A stretch of DNA of 64,000 bases from Pantoea piersonii (GCF_003612015.1 NZ_RARB01000001.1:186001-250000); one strand, 5' to 3'; numbered from the stretch's first letter, positions 10,162-20,919 are shown. The notes: generated by a model from the letters alone, not told the origin. Numbers and translations are program-made.

Positions 10162-10778
10162 TACATGGCTCCCATCAGATAAACAACGGTAAACACGCAG
10201 ATCCACACTACGTCCAGGAAGTGCCAGAACAGGCTCAGGCACATGATACGGGTACGGTTAGTTGCCGACAGACCGTTTTTCGCGATCTGGAACATCAGTA
10301 CCGCCATCCAGATCAGGCCAGAGGTCACGTGCAGACCGTGGGTACCGACCAGCGTAAAGAAGCCGGACAGGAAGCCGCTACGGTTTGGACCAAAGCCCTC
10401 TTCGATCAGGTGATGGAACTCATAAAGCTCCATGCCGATAAAGCCAGCACCGAACAGGAAGGTCAACGCCAGCCAGCCGATAACGGCGCCTTTGTTTTCC
10501 TTGTTCATGGCGATAACCGCCATGCCGTAGGTAATGGAGCTCAACAGCAGAAGCGCTGTTTCAACCAGAACGAACGGGAGTTCGAAGATGTCTTTACCTG
10601 CCGGACCGCCGGCAGTGCTGTTGACCATTACTGCATAGGTCGCAAACAGCGTTGCGAAGATAATGCAGTCGCTCATCAGGTAGATCCAGAAGCCAAAGAC
10701 TTTATTGGCTCCTGCATCGTGATGCCCATGCTCCGCATGGGCGTCGTGGTGGTGTTTTGTCAGAGTTTCAGTTGCCAT
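10161..10778 (-). CDS. cyoC: Cytochrome bo3 ubiquinol oxidase subunit III
   Basis: A five-helix heme-copper oxidase subunit III in the inner membrane. The 205-residue product begins [20 protein letters not shown], a histidine-rich cytoplasmic tail that is a little richer than in E. coli. It contains [22 protein letters not shown], the conserved glutamate in [12 protein letters not shown], and the [13 protein letters not shown] motif. It overlaps cyoB and cyoD by single bases, so translation of B, C and D is coupled. Confidence 0.97.
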   Translation of the reverse strand: MATETLTKHHHDAHAEHGHHDAGANKVFGFWIYLMSDCIIFATLFATYAVMVNSTAGGPAGKDIFELPFVLVETALLLLSSITYGMAVIAMNKENKGAVIGWLALTFLFGAGFIGMELYEFHHLIEEGFGPNRSGFLSGFFTLVGTHGLHVTSGLIWMAVLMFQIAKNGLSATNRTRIMCLSLFWHFLDVVWICVFTVVYLMGAM

Positions 10779-12760
10779 TATTTGAGACTCGCTTTGCTGA
10801 TATCGTCCAGGTGCTGCTTTTCAATCTTCTCAATCTCGGCAACCGGAACGTAGTAGTCCACGTCTTGATCGAAGCTTTTCACAATCCAGGTCACAATCAT
10901 GCCCAGGAAGGTGAGGCCAGCCAGCCACCAGATATGCCAGATCATGGCAAAGCCGAACACCGTAGCGAATGCAGCGATAACGATAGCCGCGCCGCTGTTT
11001 TTCGGCATATGAATCTCTTCATAGTGAGCCGGTTGCTTGTGCGCTTCGCCTTTCTCTTTCATTTCCCAGAACGCATCGCGCTCATGGATATGCGGGATAG
11101 TGGCAAAGTTGTAGAACGGCGGCGGTGAAGAGGTTGCCCACTCCAGCGTACGTCCACCCCACGGGTCACCGGTCAGATCGCGGTTCTGGTCACGGTCACG
11201 GACCGAAACGTAGAACATGATCAGCTGGCAAAGGATACCGCAAGCAATCAGCGCCACACCGACAGCCGCAACCACCAGCAGAGCGTGGAACTGCGGATCG
11301 ATGTCCTGGCTCAGACGACGGGTCATACCCATGAAGCCCAGGATATACAGCGGCATAAAGGCGACGAAGAAGCCGATGATCCAGAACCAGAAAGCGCGTT
11401 TGCCCCAGGTTTCGTTCAGGGTAAAGCCGAAAGCTTTCGGGAACCAGTAGGTCACGCCAGCCATACAACCGAATACCACGCCGCCGATGATGACGTTATG
11501 GAAGTGCGCAATCAGGAACAGACTGTTGTGCAGCACGAAGTCCGCACCCGGCACCGCCAGCAGAACACCGGTCATACCACCTACAGAGAAGGTGACCAGG
11601 AAGCCAACGGTCCACAGCATGGCAGAGTGCATCACGATGCGGCCCTGGTACATGGTGAACAGCCAGTTAAAGATTTTCACGCCGGTCGGAATCGCGATGA
11701 TCATCGTCATGATGCCGAAGAAGGCGTTAACGTTCGCGCCCGCACCCATGGTGAAGAAGTGGTGCAGCCAAACGATAAACGACAGTACGGTAATGGCGAT
11801 GGTCGCCCACACCAGCGAGGTGTAGCCGAACAGACGCTTTTTCGAGAAGGTCGCAGTGACTTCAGAGAAGACGCCAAACACCGGCAGAACCAGGATGTAC
11901 ACCTCCGGGTGACCCCAGACCCAGATCAGGTTGACGTACATCATCATGTTACCGCCCATATCATTGGTAAAGAAATGGAAGCCAAGGTAACGATCGAGCG
12001 TCAACAGCGCCAGGGTCACGGTCAGAACCGGGAACGCAGCGATGATCAGGACGTTGGTGCACAGGGAAGCCCAGGTAAACACCGGCATTTTGAACAGGTC
12101 CATGCCCGGCGCACGCATCTTCAGAATGGTAACGAAGAAGTTGATACCGGTCAGCGTGGTCCCGATACCGGACAGCTGGAGACTCCAGATCCAGTAATCG
12201 ACCCCGACGCCAGGACTGTACTCCGCGCCTGACAGCGGCGGATAGGCCAGCCAGCCAGTCTGTGCGAACTCGCCCACGCCCAGCGACAGGTTAACCAGGA
12301 TCACACCGATCGCGGTAAACCAGAAGCTCAGGTTGTTCAGGAACGGGAAAGCAACGTCGCGCGCGCCGATTTGCAGCGGTACCGCGATGTTCATCAGACC
12401 AACAACGAAAGGCATCGCCACGAAGAAGATCATAATCACGCCGTGCGCGGTAAAGATCTGGTCGTAGTGGTGCGGCGGGAGTATGCCAGCTTCCCCAGCG
12501 GAAGCCATCACCTGTTGGGTACGCATCATAATCGCATCGGCAAAGCCGCGCAGCAGCATGACGAACGCCATGATGATGTACATGATACCCAGTTTTTTGT
12601 GGTCGACGGAGGTAAGCCATTCTGACCACAGATACTGCCATTTACCAAAGTAGGTTAGGGCAGCGATGACTGCCAGACCACCAATGATGATCCCGGCAAC
12701 CGTGACCATGATAATTGGCTCATGGTACGGCACTGCATCCAGTGTTAATTTTCCGAACAT
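10778..12760 (-). CDS. cyoB: Cytochrome bo3 ubiquinol oxidase subunit I
   Basis: The catalytic, proton-pumping subunit that reduces O2 to water with electrons from ubiquinol. The 660-residue protein has about 15 membrane segments. The signature [19 protein letters not shown] contains the CuB histidine cross-linked to tyrosine. [11 protein letters not shown] supplies two more CuB histidines, and [12 protein letters not shown] holds the high- and low-spin heme ligands. The quinone-binding acidic residues near the N-terminus are in [13 protein letters not shown]. It is four bases downstream of cyoA. Confidence 0.98.
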   Translation of the reverse strand: MFGKLTLDAVPYHEPIIMVTVAGIIIGGLAVIAALTYFGKWQYLWSEWLTSVDHKKLGIMYIIMAFVMLLRGFADAIMMRTQQVMASAGEAGILPPHHYDQIFTAHGVIMIFFVAMPFVVGLMNIAVPLQIGARDVAFPFLNNLSFWFTAIGVILVNLSLGVGEFAQTGWLAYPPLSGAEYSPGVGVDYWIWSLQLSGIGTTLTGINFFVTILKMRAPGMDLFKMPVFTWASLCTNVLIIAAFPVLTVTLALLTLDRYLGFHFFTNDMGGNMMMYVNLIWVWGHPEVYILVLPVFGVFSEVTATFSKKRLFGYTSLVWATIAITVLSFIVWLHHFFTMGAGANVNAFFGIMTMIIAIPTGVKIFNWLFTMYQGRIVMHSAMLWTVGFLVTFSVGGMTGVLLAVPGADFVLHNSLFLIAHFHNVIIGGVVFGCMAGVTYWFPKAFGFTLNETWGKRAFWFWIIGFFVAFMPLYILGFMGMTRRLSQDIDPQFHALLVVAAVGVALIACGILCQLIMFYVSVRDRDQNRDLTGDPWGGRTLEWATSSPPPFYNFATIPHIHERDAFWEMKEKGEAHKQPAHYEEIHMPKNSGAAIVIAAFATVFGFAMIWHIWWLAGLTFLGMIVTWIVKSFDQDVDYYVPVAEIEKIEKQHLDDISKASLK

Positions 12761-12764
12761 CGTA

Positions 12765-13691
12765 TTATTCCTCGGCTCCCGCGGAAGCGGTGTGACTCAT
12801 GTCCATGCCTTCGTGCTGCGGCATGTCCATCTTCCCGTGGCTGGTCATGAACTTAGCAATGACTTGCTTGAACAGTTCAGGATTCGCTGAAGAGAAATAT
12901 TCCACCGGATGATTTTCGCTTGGCACAGCCACTTTCTCGAAATCTTCCATCGTGGTCAGCGTGTTAGGCGCCGCTTTAACTTTGGCGACCCACTGCTGGA
13001 ACTCCGCATCGTCCTTGGTTGCAATGGCTTTGAACTTCATACCAGAGAAACCTCGACCACTGAAGTTCGAGGAAATACCGTCAAACGTTCCTGGCTCGTT
13101 GGCGATCAGGTGCAGCTGAGTCTGCATGCCCGCCATGGCGTAGATCTGGCTGCCGAGCGTCGGAATGAAGAAAGAGTTCATGACGGAGTTGGAGGTAATT
13201 TTGAAGCTCACCGGCGTATTAGCCGGGAAAGCGATCTGGTTAACGGTAGCAATACCCTGTTGCGGGTAAATAAACAACCATTTCCAGTCCAGCGCCACTA
13301 CCTGGATCTCAACCGGTTTAACGTCGGAGGCCAGCGGTTTGCTCGGCTCCAGCGCGTGAGTTGATTTCCATGTCAGCACGCCGAGGAAGAGAATGATCAG
13401 GATCGGAATGGTCCAGACCACGGCTTCCACTTTATTAGAGTGTGACCAGTTAGGGCTGTACTTCGCTTCAGTGTTGGATGCACGATATTTCCATGCAAAC
13501 ACCACCGCCATCAAGATTGCGGGAATAACGACGATCAACATCAAGCCGAAGGCTGTCAGAATCAACGAACGTTGCTCAAGTGCAATCTGTCCCTTGGGAT
13601 TTAACAACGCATTATCGCAGCCACTCATTAACAAAGTGCCTGCAATTAATGACAAAATCCCCAAACTTTTATTGTATTTCCTGAGTCTCAT
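12765..13691 (-). CDS. cyoA: Cytochrome bo3 ubiquinol oxidase subunit II (lipoprotein)
   Basis: The first gene of the cyo operon encodes the two-helix, periplasm-facing subunit II. The 308-residue product has a lipoprotein signal ending LLMSGC, so Cys25 is the probable acylation site, and a second membrane segment around [21 protein letters not shown]. The cupredoxin domain follows. As in other quinol oxidases it lacks the CuA cysteine pair (the loop reads [23 protein letters not shown]). The C-terminus is rich in Met and His ([19 protein letters not shown]), as in enterobacterial CyoA proteins. Confidence 0.97.
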   Translation of the reverse strand: MRLRKYNKSLGILSLIAGTLLMSGCDNALLNPKGQIALEQRSLILTAFGLMLIVVIPAILMAVVFAWKYRASNTEAKYSPNWSHSNKVEAVVWTIPILIILFLGVLTWKSTHALEPSKPLASDVKPVEIQVVALDWKWLFIYPQQGIATVNQIAFPANTPVSFKITSNSVMNSFFIPTLGSQIYAMAGMQTQLHLIANEPGTFDGISSNFSGRGFSGMKFKAIATKDDAEFQQWVAKVKAAPNTLTTMEDFEKVAVPSENHPVEYFSSANPELFKQVIAKFMTSHGKMDMPQHEGMDMSHTASAGAEE

Positions 13692-13739
13692 TTAACGACC
13701 TCAATGACAAAGGGCTTATTGTCGTTTAAGTGTGCGCGC

Positions 13740-13768
13740 ATTTTACGGGAAGGTTTATGCAGTGTAAA
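13740..13768 (-). promoter_or_regulatory. Likely sigma-70 promoter of cyoABCDE
   Basis: On the minus strand TTTACA and TAAAAT are separated by exactly 17 bases and lie about 50 bases before the cyoA ATG. An inverted repeat, TGACACC/GGTGTCA with a 10-base spacer, lies upstream at 13797-13820 and could be a regulator site. ArcA and Fnr control cyo in E. coli, but I cannot assign this repeat to either. Confidence 0.7.
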
Positions 13769-14129
13769 CCAGCATAAGGATATGTCAGCAGCGTGTTGAC
13801 ACCTTTTGCTAAGGGTGTCACAGATGTTGCCTGGGGTGACAAATTATTAACTGCGACAAGCAGTTGGCACTAATTATAACAAAAACCGATGAAAGTATCC
13901 CTAAAGAAATCAGGGAAAGAATAAACCTTACTTTTGGTGCTCAATTCGTTAACAAATCTGCATCATTTGTGTGATGAAATTTATACAACATAATTACGCA
14001 CCGGTTTTTAATATATTTGTTAAGCGAAGAATTTTAATCTTAATATTTTCTGGAAAATAACACGCGTTGGCAAAGTATAACTTTCCTTCTCGGCAGAGGT
14101 CGTCTGTTTCAGTTTCACGCTGAAATAAT
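13769..14129. other. AT-rich cyoA upstream region without genes
   Basis: About 360 bases between the cyo promoter and the end of ampG. It is notably AT-rich compared with the flanking genes, with several TTAAC/GTTAA and TTGTTAA elements, and looks like a regulatory region. A 60-codon minus-strand frame near the ampG end has no family features. No RNA gene is recognised. Confidence 0.4.
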
Positions 14130-14150
14130 ACCCGTTGTTAATCAACGGGT
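14130..14150 (-). terminator. Terminator overlapping the ampG stop codon
   Basis: ACCCGTTG and CAACGGGT pair across a five-base loop that contains part of the TAA stop of ampG. On the minus strand the stem is followed by ATTATTTC. Confidence 0.65.
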
Positions 14151-15628
14151 GCGATCGCCGCTGCGTTTTTCCGCTGCGCGATATAATCAAGCGCCACACC
14201 ACTGCACACCGCCAGCACCAGCAACGCCATACCGACTTCGAACAGGCCGGCAGGTATGTTTTCCCTCTGCCACAGATTCAGCGCCTGAAACGCCAGCGCC
14301 GCCAGCCAGAGCGCAATAAACGCGCATCCTGTGCAGAACAGACGCGTTGTCCAGCGGTAGCCAGCGGCAAAACGCGTGCGCGGTAAAAATTGCTCGCTAC
14401 GTTGCGCGACGTTCAGCGTGTCGCGACACAGCAGCAGCAGCAGCAGGCCCGGCAGCGCCGCCACGACGGTAAAGGCGTAAAAAACAGGCCATCCCCAGAG
14501 TTCGACCAGCCAGCCGGCTGCGGGACCGACATAAACGCGGCCTACCGCAGAGAGCGCCGAAAGCAGAGCGAACTGCGTCGCGGAGAACGATTTATTACAC
14601 AAGGTCATCAGCAGGGCGACGAAAGCGGCCGTGCCCATGCCGCCGCACAGATTCTCTACAAAGACCGCGCTGGCCATACTCCATAAGTGATGGGGCGTAA
14701 CCGCCAGCAGCCAGTAAGCGAAATTAGATACCGCCTGTAAGATGCCGAAAATCAGCAGGGCGCGGAACAGGCTCAGGCGCTGCATCAGCGCGCCACCGTA
14801 AAGCGCGCCGATAATAGTCGCCAGCAGGCCGAGCGTTTTGTTTACCAGCCCCACGTCGCCAGCGTTGAAACCGACGCCGCGGATCAAAAAGGTGGTGGTC
14901 AGCGAGGCGGCGAAGGCGTCACCGAGCTTATAAAGAACGATTAAAGTGATCAGCAGCCAGGCGTTGTTGCGCTGGAAAAAATCCCGCAGCGGCAGCGATA
15001 CCGCCTCACGCAGCGAGTGAGGCGTCGTGGCGCGCGTATCGGGCTCTTTCGCCATCAGCGTGGCGATAAGCGCGGGAATCATCAGCAATGCCATTAGCCA
15101 GTAAGTCGCCTGCCAGCCGAGATAGCGATCCGCCAGCCAGAGCGCGAGCCCGCCGGAGACCAGCATCGCCAGCCGGTAGCCCAGCACGGTGATCGCCGCG
15201 CCGCTGCCGCGCTCTTCCGGCGGCAGCACGTCCGTTTTCCATGCGTCGAAAACAATATCCTGCGAGGCGGAGCAGAAAGCGACCAGTACCGCCAGCGCGG
15301 CGAGCAGCGTCAGATCGCGTCCGGGCTGCATAAAACCCATGGCGACGATACCGGCGATCAGCGCCAGCTGCGTGACTATCAGCCAGCCGCGACGTCGTCC
15401 GAGAAACGGCGGCGTAAAGCGGTCCATCACCGGTGACCAGAGGAATTTAAATACGTACGCCTGGCCGACCAGCGAAAAAAAACCGATGGTCTTCAAATCG
15501 ACATTTTCTACCGTCATCCACGCCTGCAGCGTGCCGGCGGTCAGCGCCAGCGGCAGGCCAGAAGCAAAGCCAAGCAGGAGTAAAACAGCGGCGTTTCGTT
15601 GGGTGAAGATGCGGAGGTAGTGATTCAT
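14138..15628 (-). CDS. ampG: Muropeptide permease AmpG
   Basis: An inner-membrane MFS-type permease that imports GlcNAc-1,6-anhydroMurNAc and its peptides for cell-wall recycling; in species with AmpR/AmpC it feeds beta-lactamase induction. The 496-residue product starts MNHYLRIFTQRNAAVLLLLGF and continues FASGLPLALTAGTLQAWMT, matching AmpG. It has a strong DxxxxRRG-type loop (DRFTPPFLGRRRG) and about 14 membrane segments. It follows yajG on the same strand with a small intercistronic hairpin between them. The bolA/yajG-ampG arrangement is the E. coli one. Confidence 0.96.
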   Translation of the reverse strand: MNHYLRIFTQRNAAVLLLLGFASGLPLALTAGTLQAWMTVENVDLKTIGFFSLVGQAYVFKFLWSPVMDRFTPPFLGRRRGWLIVTQLALIAGIVAMGFMQPGRDLTLLAALAVLVAFCSASQDIVFDAWKTDVLPPEERGSGAAITVLGYRLAMLVSGGLALWLADRYLGWQATYWLMALLMIPALIATLMAKEPDTRATTPHSLREAVSLPLRDFFQRNNAWLLITLIVLYKLGDAFAASLTTTFLIRGVGFNAGDVGLVNKTLGLLATIIGALYGGALMQRLSLFRALLIFGILQAVSNFAYWLLAVTPHHLWSMASAVFVENLCGGMGTAAFVALLMTLCNKSFSATQFALLSALSAVGRVYVGPAAGWLVELWGWPVFYAFTVVAALPGLLLLLLCRDTLNVAQRSEQFLPRTRFAAGYRWTTRLFCTGCAFIALWLAALAFQALNLWQRENIPAGLFEVGMALLVLAVCSGVALDYIAQRKNAAAIAPVD

Positions 15629-15643
15629 TGTGACCCTGAAGCG

Positions 15644-15666
15644 ATGCCCGGCAGCGCGCCGGGCAT
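15644..15666 (-). other. Intercistronic hairpin between yajG and ampG
   Basis: ATGCCCGGC and GCCGGGCAT form a 9-bp stem with a 5-base loop. There is no T-run after it, so it more likely stabilises or partly attenuates the yajG-ampG transcript than terminates it. Confidence 0.5.
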
Positions 15667-15679
15667 AGAGTACGGCGGA

Positions 15680-16258
15680 TTAGTGCGCGTTTTGCTTGAT
15701 AAAGTTGTTGATGCTGGTGTCTTGTGCCATATCGGAGATGACATCGCCCAGCGTCGAGTTCACCGCATTGGTGATCTTATCGTTGGTCGCGCTGAACGCG
15801 CCTTCTACGCTGTAAGTCTGGCGATAATTTTTCACCTGTTTATTGCCGTTCTTCGCAGTGGCGATAATCGAAATATCCGCTTTGGTGGTGATGCTGTAGC
15901 GTACATTGCCCTGGGTAACGTCCGCATAAAGGTTATTTACCACAATTTGCAGATCGACAGCGCCATCTGGGCCGATCATATAGCCGCGCGCGGTCATCTG
16001 TTTCTCCAGCACTTCCTGCAACAGGAAGCGTAAATCGCGCGATGGGGTGAGGGTCACCAGCTGGCCGTCGCGATTCACTTTCGCCAGCGCCTGATCGCTG
16101 CGCTGGTCGGCACCGGTGATGCTGACAGTCACGCCCATCAGACTTGGATCCTGCTGTGGCAGCTCGATTTTAGGCTGAATAGTCAGCGTATTGCTGTTGC
16201 TGGCACAGCCGGCCAAAATGAACGCGGCCAGCAGGGGAAATAACAGTTTTTTCAACAT
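15680..16258 (-). CDS. yajG: YajG family outer-membrane-type lipoprotein
   Basis: A lipoprotein of unknown function, conserved in Enterobacterales. The 192-residue product starts MLKKLLFPLLAAFILAGCASNSN, with a lipobox ending LAGC (Cys18) and Ser after Ala at +2/+3, which favours outer-membrane sorting. In-frame extension upstream (34 residues) is rejected because it destroys the signal peptide. The domain after residue 50 is a mixed alpha/beta fold shared by family members. It is upstream of ampG, suggesting but not proving a link to cell-wall recycling. Confidence 0.93.
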   Translation of the reverse strand: MLKKLLFPLLAAFILAGCASNSNTLTIQPKIELPQQDPSLMGVTVSITGADQRSDQALAKVNRDGQLVTLTPSRDLRFLLQEVLEKQMTARGYMIGPDGAVDLQIVVNNLYADVTQGNVRYSITTKADISIIATAKNGNKQVKNYRQTYSVEGAFSATNDKITNAVNSTLGDVISDMAQDTSINNFIKQNAH

Positions 16259-16393
16259 ACTTATTCTCGTTAATGTTGTGGGTTGGTTTGCAAAAACTGC
16301 GGCCATCATAGCATTGCGCGGCAGTGAAAAAAGCCCTCGAAAGAGGGAAATTAAGGGCAAGCGCCTTTTTTATACGCTCAGGAAAACTCACCG

Positions 16394-16421
16394 TTGACCG
16401 CCGCTCTCGCTGCGCTATCAT
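16394..16421 (+). promoter_or_regulatory. Candidate bolA promoter
   Basis: TTGACC and TATCAT are separated by 16 bases, about 115 bases upstream of the bolA start, suggesting a sigma-70 promoter. E. coli bolA also has a growth-phase (gearbox) promoter closer to the gene; I do not see a clear copy of it here. Confidence 0.5.
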
Positions 16422-16536
16422 GCCGGTCGGCTTAGAGGCTGGCAGAAATATTTTCACACATCTGTGCGGATGCGTCTGAAAACCTACTAATATTTAACCA
16501 GATGGGGCACAGCGCTCGCCATTGAGGAAAGAGACA

Positions 16537-16851
16537 ATGATCCGCGAACAAATCGAAGAGAAGCTGCGCCTGGCTTTCCAGCCGGCACATCTGGAAGTGC
16601 ATGACGAAAGCTATCGCCATAATGTGCCAGCGGGTTCGGAAAGCCATTTTAAGGTCGTTATCGTCAGCGATCTTTTTGCTGGCCAGCGCTTTCTCGCGCG
16701 CCACCGGGCTATTTATGGCGAGCTTGCCGCCGAACTGGCAGGCAGCGTACACGCGCTGGCGCTGCACACTTACACTTTAAAGGAATGGGAAGGGCTGCAG
16801 GATACCGTGCTCGCCTCGCCAAACTGCCGCGGCGCCGGCACGCTCGCCTGA
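16537..16851 (+). CDS. bolA: Transcriptional regulator BolA
   Basis: BolA is a small stress-inducible protein with a KH-like fold that affects cell shape and cell-wall genes and forms iron-sulfur complexes with monothiol glutaredoxin. The 104-residue product starts [21 protein letters not shown] after a GAGGAAAGAG ribosome-binding site. The helix-turn-helix-like core [20 protein letters not shown] contains the conserved histidine ligand candidates. It is divergent from yajG, monocistronic, and ended by a strong terminator. Confidence 0.96.
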   Translation: MIREQIEEKLRLAFQPAHLEVHDESYRHNVPAGSESHFKVVIVSDLFAGQRFLARHRAIYGELAAELAGSVHALALHTYTLKEWEGLQDTVLASPNCRGAGTLA

Positions 16852-16866
16852 CATCTTCTCTGTTTG

Positions 16867-16895
16867 AAAAAACGGCCTGCGGGCCGTTTTTTTTC
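16867..16895 (+). terminator. Rho-independent terminator of bolA
   Basis: AACGGCC/GGCCGTT stem with a TGCG loop, extended by A/T pairs and followed by eight T residues in all. Confidence 0.9.
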
Positions 16896-17150
16896 ATTAT
16901 TAAGCGATAAACGCGATCTCCGGCGCAAAAAAGCAGCAAAGCCGCTAAAAAGTGGTGAGTTTACAGCCTCGACTCACCAGGACGATGCCGCTATAATGCT
17001 GCGTCTATTTTTCCGGAATGTCTTCGGGACGCTTCTGGTGACAGGGATCAGGTTCTCTTAATGGAAGCCGTCCCGGTTGTTGGATACGGCGCATTGCATA
17101 ATGTGTGGTGTCTGAAGTTGACCGAGCACGCGATTTTTTGAGGTAACAAG

Positions 17151-18455
17151 ATGACAGTTTCAGTAGAAACCACGCAGGGTCTGGGCCGTCGCATTACGAT
17201 TACTGTCCCCGCTGACAGCATCGAAAGCGCAGTGAAGAAAGAACTGGTGGAAGTGGCGAAAAAAGTCCGTATCGATGGTTTCCGTAAAGGCAAAGTGCCG
17301 GCCAATATCATCGCACAGCGCTACGGCGCTTCTGTTCGTCAGGACGTGCTGGGCGAGCTGATGACGCGCAACTTCGTTGACGCCATCATCAAAGAAAAAA
17401 TCAACCCGGCTGGCGCGCCGAACTACGTGCCGGGCGAGTATAAAGAAGGCGAAGACTTCACCTACGCGGTCGAGTTCGAAGTCTACCCGGAAGTTGAACT
17501 GCAGGGTCTGGACAGCATCGAAGTAGAAAAACCGCTGGTGGAAGTGACCGAAGCTGACGTCGACGCCATGCTGGACACGCTGCGCAAGCAGCAGGCTAAC
17601 TGGAAAGAGAGCGATGCGGCGGCTACGGCTGAAGATCGCGCTACCATCGACTTCACCGGTTCAGTCGACGGCGAAGAGTTCGAAGGCGGCAAAGCCTCTG
17701 ACTTCGTGCTGGCGATGGGTCAGGGTCGTATGATCCCGGGCTTCGAAGAGGGCATCGTCGGTCATAAAGCTGGCGAAACCTTCACTATCGACGTGAAATT
17801 CCCGGAAGACTACCACGCGGAAAACCTGAAAGGTAAAGACGCGAAGTTCGACATCGTGCTGAAGAAAGTTGAAACGCGCGAACTGCCAGAGCTGACCGAA
17901 GATTTCATCAAGCGTTTCGGCGTGGAAGATGGTTCGGTTGAAGGTCTGCGCGCGGAAGTGCGTAAGAACATGGACCGCGAGCTGAAAGGCGCTATCCGCA
18001 ACCGCGTGAAGACGCAGGCGATCGACGGTCTGGTGAAAGCCAACGAAATCGACGTGCCGGCTGCGCTGATCGACAGCGAAATCGACGTGCTGCGTCGCCA
18101 GGCTGCACAGCGTTTCGGCGGCAACGAGAAACAAGCGCTGGAACTGCCGCGCGAGCTGTTCGAAGAGCAGGCGAAACGCCGCGTTATCGTTGGTCTGCTG
18201 CTGGGCGAAGTCATCCGCACCCACGAGCTGAAAGCTGACGAAGCGCGCGTTAACGCACTGATCGAAGAGATGGCTTCCGCTTACGAAGATCCGCAGGAAG
18301 TGATCGAGTTCTACAGCAAAAACAATGAGCTGATGAACAACATGCGCAACGTTGCGCTGGAAGAGCAGGCGGTTGAAGCCGTTCTGGAAAAAGCGAAAGT
18401 AACTGAGAAAGCGACCAGCTTCCAGGAACTGATGAATCAGACTACTGCTGCCTGA
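17151..18455 (+). CDS. tig: Trigger factor (ribosome-associated chaperone, PPIase)
   Basis: It binds ribosomal protein L23 at the exit tunnel and shields nascent chains. The 434-residue protein has the N-terminal ribosome-binding signature [12 protein letters not shown] (about residues 44-55), a central FKBP-type peptidyl-prolyl isomerase domain (about 150-245, with the [24 protein letters not shown] segment in its middle), and a helical C-terminal chaperone domain. A GAGGTAAC ribosome-binding site precedes the ATG. It opens the tig/clpP/clpX/lon quality-control cluster and has its own terminator. Confidence 0.98.
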   Translation: MTVSVETTQGLGRRITITVPADSIESAVKKELVEVAKKVRIDGFRKGKVPANIIAQRYGASVRQDVLGELMTRNFVDAIIKEKINPAGAPNYVPGEYKEGEDFTYAVEFEVYPEVELQGLDSIEVEKPLVEVTEADVDAMLDTLRKQQANWKESDAAATAEDRATIDFTGSVDGEEFEGGKASDFVLAMGQGRMIPGFEEGIVGHKAGETFTIDVKFPEDYHAENLKGKDAKFDIVLKKVETRELPELTEDFIKRFGVEDGSVEGLRAEVRKNMDRELKGAIRNRVKTQAIDGLVKANEIDVPAALIDSEIDVLRRQAAQRFGGNEKQALELPRELFEEQAKRRVIVGLLLGEVIRTHELKADEARVNALIEEMASAYEDPQEVIEFYSKNNELMNNMRNVALEEQAVEAVLEKAKVTEKATSFQELMNQTTAA

Positions 18456-18479
18456 TCGCTGATTTAACCAGAAGTGCTG

Positions 18480-18510
18480 AGCCCGCGGCTGTGAAGTCGC
18501 GGGCTTTTTT
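18480..18510 (+). terminator. Rho-independent terminator of tig
   Basis: AGCCCGCG pairs with CGCGGGCT across a 10-base loop and is followed by a T-run. Confidence 0.9.
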
Positions 18511-18618
18511 GTTTTTCCGGCACAATCTCCGCTCTTCGGCCGCTAGTCGCTTAATAAACCGGCAAATTATTCACGTTGCGCTTTTTCCAGGTTAGCGAAT
18601 AGAGAAAAGGTTGTTATG

Positions 18619-18647
18619 CTTGAAACAGCAGGGCAGTATCCCCAGAT
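18619..18647 (+). promoter_or_regulatory. Sigma-32 heat-shock promoter of clpP(X)
   Basis: CTTGAAA is followed after 14 bases by CCCCAGAT, a close match to the RpoH consensus CTTGAAA / CCCCATNT. It lies about 145 bases before the clpP start, the arrangement expected for heat-shock control of clpPX. Confidence 0.85.
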
Positions 18648-18791
18648 TGAGGGAGTATGCAGAAGAGAGTTAGACTGGCTGATTAACCGTCCTTGAAGGT
18701 GTCGGAAACGAAGCTGAGCCGCGCAGAGCGGGCTCGCTTCAGAGAAAATCGGTACAGAATGTTGCCAATGAACTATATCCAGGAGACGGTA

Positions 18792-19415
18792 ATGTCATAC
18801 AGTGGCGATCGTGAATTTACTGCGCCGCGCAATGCGCTGGTGCCCATGGTGGTTGAACAGACTTCGCGCGGCGAGCGTTCCTACGACATCTATTCCCGCC
18901 TGCTGAAAGAGCGCGTCATCTTCCTGACCGGTCAGGTTGAAGATCACATGGCCAATCTGATCGTGGCGCAAATGCTGTTTCTGGAAGCGGAAAACCCAGA
19001 GAAAGATATCTATCTCTATATTAACTCCCCCGGCGGCGTCATTACCGCGGGCATGTCGATCTACGACACCATGAAGTTTATCAAGCCTGACGTCAGCACG
19101 ATTTGTATGGGCCAGGCCTGCTCAATGGGCGCGTTCCTGCTGACCGCCGGCACGAAAGGCAAACGCTTCTGCCTGCCGAACTCGCGCGTGATGATCCACC
19201 AGCCGCTGGGCGGCTATCAGGGCCAGGCGACTGATATTGAGATTCATGCGAAAGAGATTCTGAAAGTGAAACAGCGCATGAACGAGCTGATGGCGGAGCA
19301 CACCGGCAAGTCGCTGGAAGAAATTGAGCGCGATACCGAGCGCGACCGTTTCCTCTCGGCGAGTGAAGCGGTAGAGTATGGTTTAGTCGACTCCGTCCTG
19401 ACACATCGCGAATAA
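18792..19415 (+). CDS. clpP: ATP-dependent Clp protease proteolytic subunit
   Basis: A serine peptidase that forms a double heptamer and works with ClpX or ClpA. The 207-residue proprotein starts [21 protein letters not shown] after an AGGAGACGG ribosome-binding site; upstream in-frame starts would add 33 unrelated residues. The catalytic triad appears as Ser in [15 protein letters not shown], His in [13 protein letters not shown] and Asp in the [12 protein letters not shown] region. The residue before the catalytic serine is Cys rather than the Ala of E. coli. The short N-terminal propeptide ending before ALVPM should be autoprocessed. clpX follows after 127 bases. Confidence 0.98.
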   Translation: MSYSGDREFTAPRNALVPMVVEQTSRGERSYDIYSRLLKERVIFLTGQVEDHMANLIVAQMLFLEAENPEKDIYLYINSPGGVITAGMSIYDTMKFIKPDVSTICMGQACSMGAFLLTAGTKGKRFCLPNSRVMIHQPLGGYQGQATDIEIHAKEILKVKQRMNELMAEHTGKSLEEIERDTERDRFLSASEAVEYGLVDSVLTHRE

Positions 19416-19425
19416 GACTCATCTG

Positions 19426-19460
19426 CCCGTTTCCTTACGCTATAGTTACTGGGAAACGGG
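19426..19460 (+). other. Intercistronic hairpin between clpP and clpX
   Basis: CCCGTTTCC pairs with GGAAACGGG across a 17-base loop. Only TTTG follows, so it is probably a partial attenuator or mRNA-stabilising hairpin within the clpPX transcript. Confidence 0.5.
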
Positions 19461-19542
19461 TTTGAGTTGAATGAATATTGGCCGTGTTCGCACGGCCTGC
19501 GCCGTACGCCAGTATGGCCTGAGAACAAGAAGAGGTTAACTG

Positions 19543-20814
19543 ATGACAGATAAGCGCAAAGACGGTTCAGGGAAGTTGCTGTACTGCTCTTTTTGCGGCA
19601 AAAGCCAGCATGAAGTGCGTAAGCTGATTGCCGGGCCGTCAGTGTATATCTGCGACGAATGTGTCGATCTGTGCAATGACATCATTCGCGAAGAGATTAA
19701 AGAAGTTGCCCCGCATCGCGAACGTAGCGCGCTGCCTACGCCGCACGAAATCCGCCATCACCTCGATGATTATGTTATCGGCCAGGAAAAGGCGAAAAAA
19801 GTGCTGGCGGTTGCGGTGTACAACCACTACAAACGCCTGCGCAACGGCGATACCAGCAACGGTATTGAGCTGGGCAAAAGCAACATTCTGCTGATTGGTC
19901 CTACCGGTAGCGGTAAAACATTGCTGGCGGAGACGCTGGCGCGCCTGCTGGATGTGCCTTTCACCATGGCCGACGCCACCACGCTGACCGAAGCGGGCTA
20001 TGTAGGCGAAGACGTGGAGAATATCATCCAGAAGCTGCTGCAGAAGTGCGACTACGACGTGCAGAAAGCGCAGCGCGGCATCGTGTATATCGATGAGATC
20101 GATAAAATCTCGCGTAAATCGGACAATCCGTCCATTACGCGCGACGTCTCCGGTGAAGGCGTGCAGCAGGCGCTGCTGAAGCTGATCGAAGGCACCGTGG
20201 CAGCGGTTCCGCCGCAGGGCGGCCGTAAGCATCCGCAGCAGGAGTTTTTACAGGTTGATACCTCGAAAATTCTGTTTATCTGCGGCGGCGCATTCGCTGG
20301 CCTGGACAAAGTGATTTCCCAGCGCGTAGAAACCGGCTCCGGCATTGGCTTTGGCGCAACGGTGAAAGGCAAGTCGCAAAAAGCGACCGAAGGCGAGCTG
20401 CTCTCTCAGGTAGAGCCTGAAGATTTGATCAAATTCGGCCTGATCCCAGAGTTTATCGGCCGTCTGCCGGTGGTCGCGACGCTCAACGAGCTGAGCGAAG
20501 AAGCGCTGATCCAGATCCTGCGCGAACCGAAGAACGCCCTGACCAAACAGTACCAGGCGTTGTTCAACCTGGAAGGCGTCGAGCTGGAGTTCCGCGACGA
20601 AGCGCTGACCGCCATCGCTAAAAAAGCGATGTCGCGTAAGACCGGCGCGCGTGGCCTGCGCTCTATCGTCGAAGGCGCGCTGCTGGAAACCATGTATGAC
20701 CTGCCTTCTATGGAAGACGTGGAGAAAGTGGTGATTGACGAGTCGGTGATCGAAGGTCAGTCAGAGCCAATGCTGATCTACGGTAAGCATGAAGCTCAGG
20801 CTTCTGGCGAATAA
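19543..20814 (+). CDS. clpX: ATP-dependent Clp protease ATP-binding subunit ClpX
   Basis: A hexameric AAA+ unfoldase that delivers substrates such as SsrA-tagged proteins to ClpP. The 423-residue protein has the N-terminal C4 zinc-binding domain ([11 protein letters not shown] ... CDECVDLC, about residues 15-40), Walker A GPTGSGKT near 120, Walker B VYIDEIDK near 185, the IGF-type ClpP-binding loop in the IGFGATVKG segment, and sensor 2 in the small domain ([10 protein letters not shown]). It is followed by a terminator before the separate lon promoter. Confidence 0.98.
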   Translation: MTDKRKDGSGKLLYCSFCGKSQHEVRKLIAGPSVYICDECVDLCNDIIREEIKEVAPHRERSALPTPHEIRHHLDDYVIGQEKAKKVLAVAVYNHYKRLRNGDTSNGIELGKSNILLIGPTGSGKTLLAETLARLLDVPFTMADATTLTEAGYVGEDVENIIQKLLQKCDYDVQKAQRGIVYIDEIDKISRKSDNPSITRDVSGEGVQQALLKLIEGTVAAVPPQGGRKHPQQEFLQVDTSKILFICGGAFAGLDKVISQRVETGSGIGFGATVKGKSQKATEGELLSQVEPEDLIKFGLIPEFIGRLPVVATLNELSEEALIQILREPKNALTKQYQALFNLEGVELEFRDEALTAIAKKAMSRKTGARGLRSIVEGALLETMYDLPSMEDVEKVVIDESVIEGQSEPMLIYGKHEAQASGE

Positions 20815-20845
20815 TTCGCCACCGCAAGGGCATTGATATTATTAA

Positions 20846-20877
20846 AAAAGGGGAAAATTCTTTCCCCTTTTGTTTTT
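20846..20877 (+). terminator. Rho-independent terminator of clpX
   Basis: AAAAGGGGAAA pairs with TTTCCCCTTTT across ATTC, and GTTTTT follows. Confidence 0.9.
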
Positions 20878-20891
20878 CTCGCTCTCATGAC

Positions 20892-20919
20892 GTTGAATGT
20901 CGAACGATCATCCCCATAT
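20892..20919 (+). promoter_or_regulatory. Sigma-32 heat-shock promoter of lon
   Basis: GTTGAA (at the -35 place of the consensus CTTGAAA) is followed after 14 bases by CCCCATAT. The lon heat-shock promoter of E. coli has the same TTGAATG and CCCCATATA elements, as I recall it. Confidence 0.85.

Noticed and set aside
11285..12232. 315-codon frame antisense to cyoB
   Set aside because: Low-complexity His/Gln/Asp/Arg composition typical of an antisense shadow; cyoB is certain.
14020..14202. 60-codon frame in the ampG-cyoA spacer
   Set aside because: Overlaps the ampG terminator and has AT-rich random composition.
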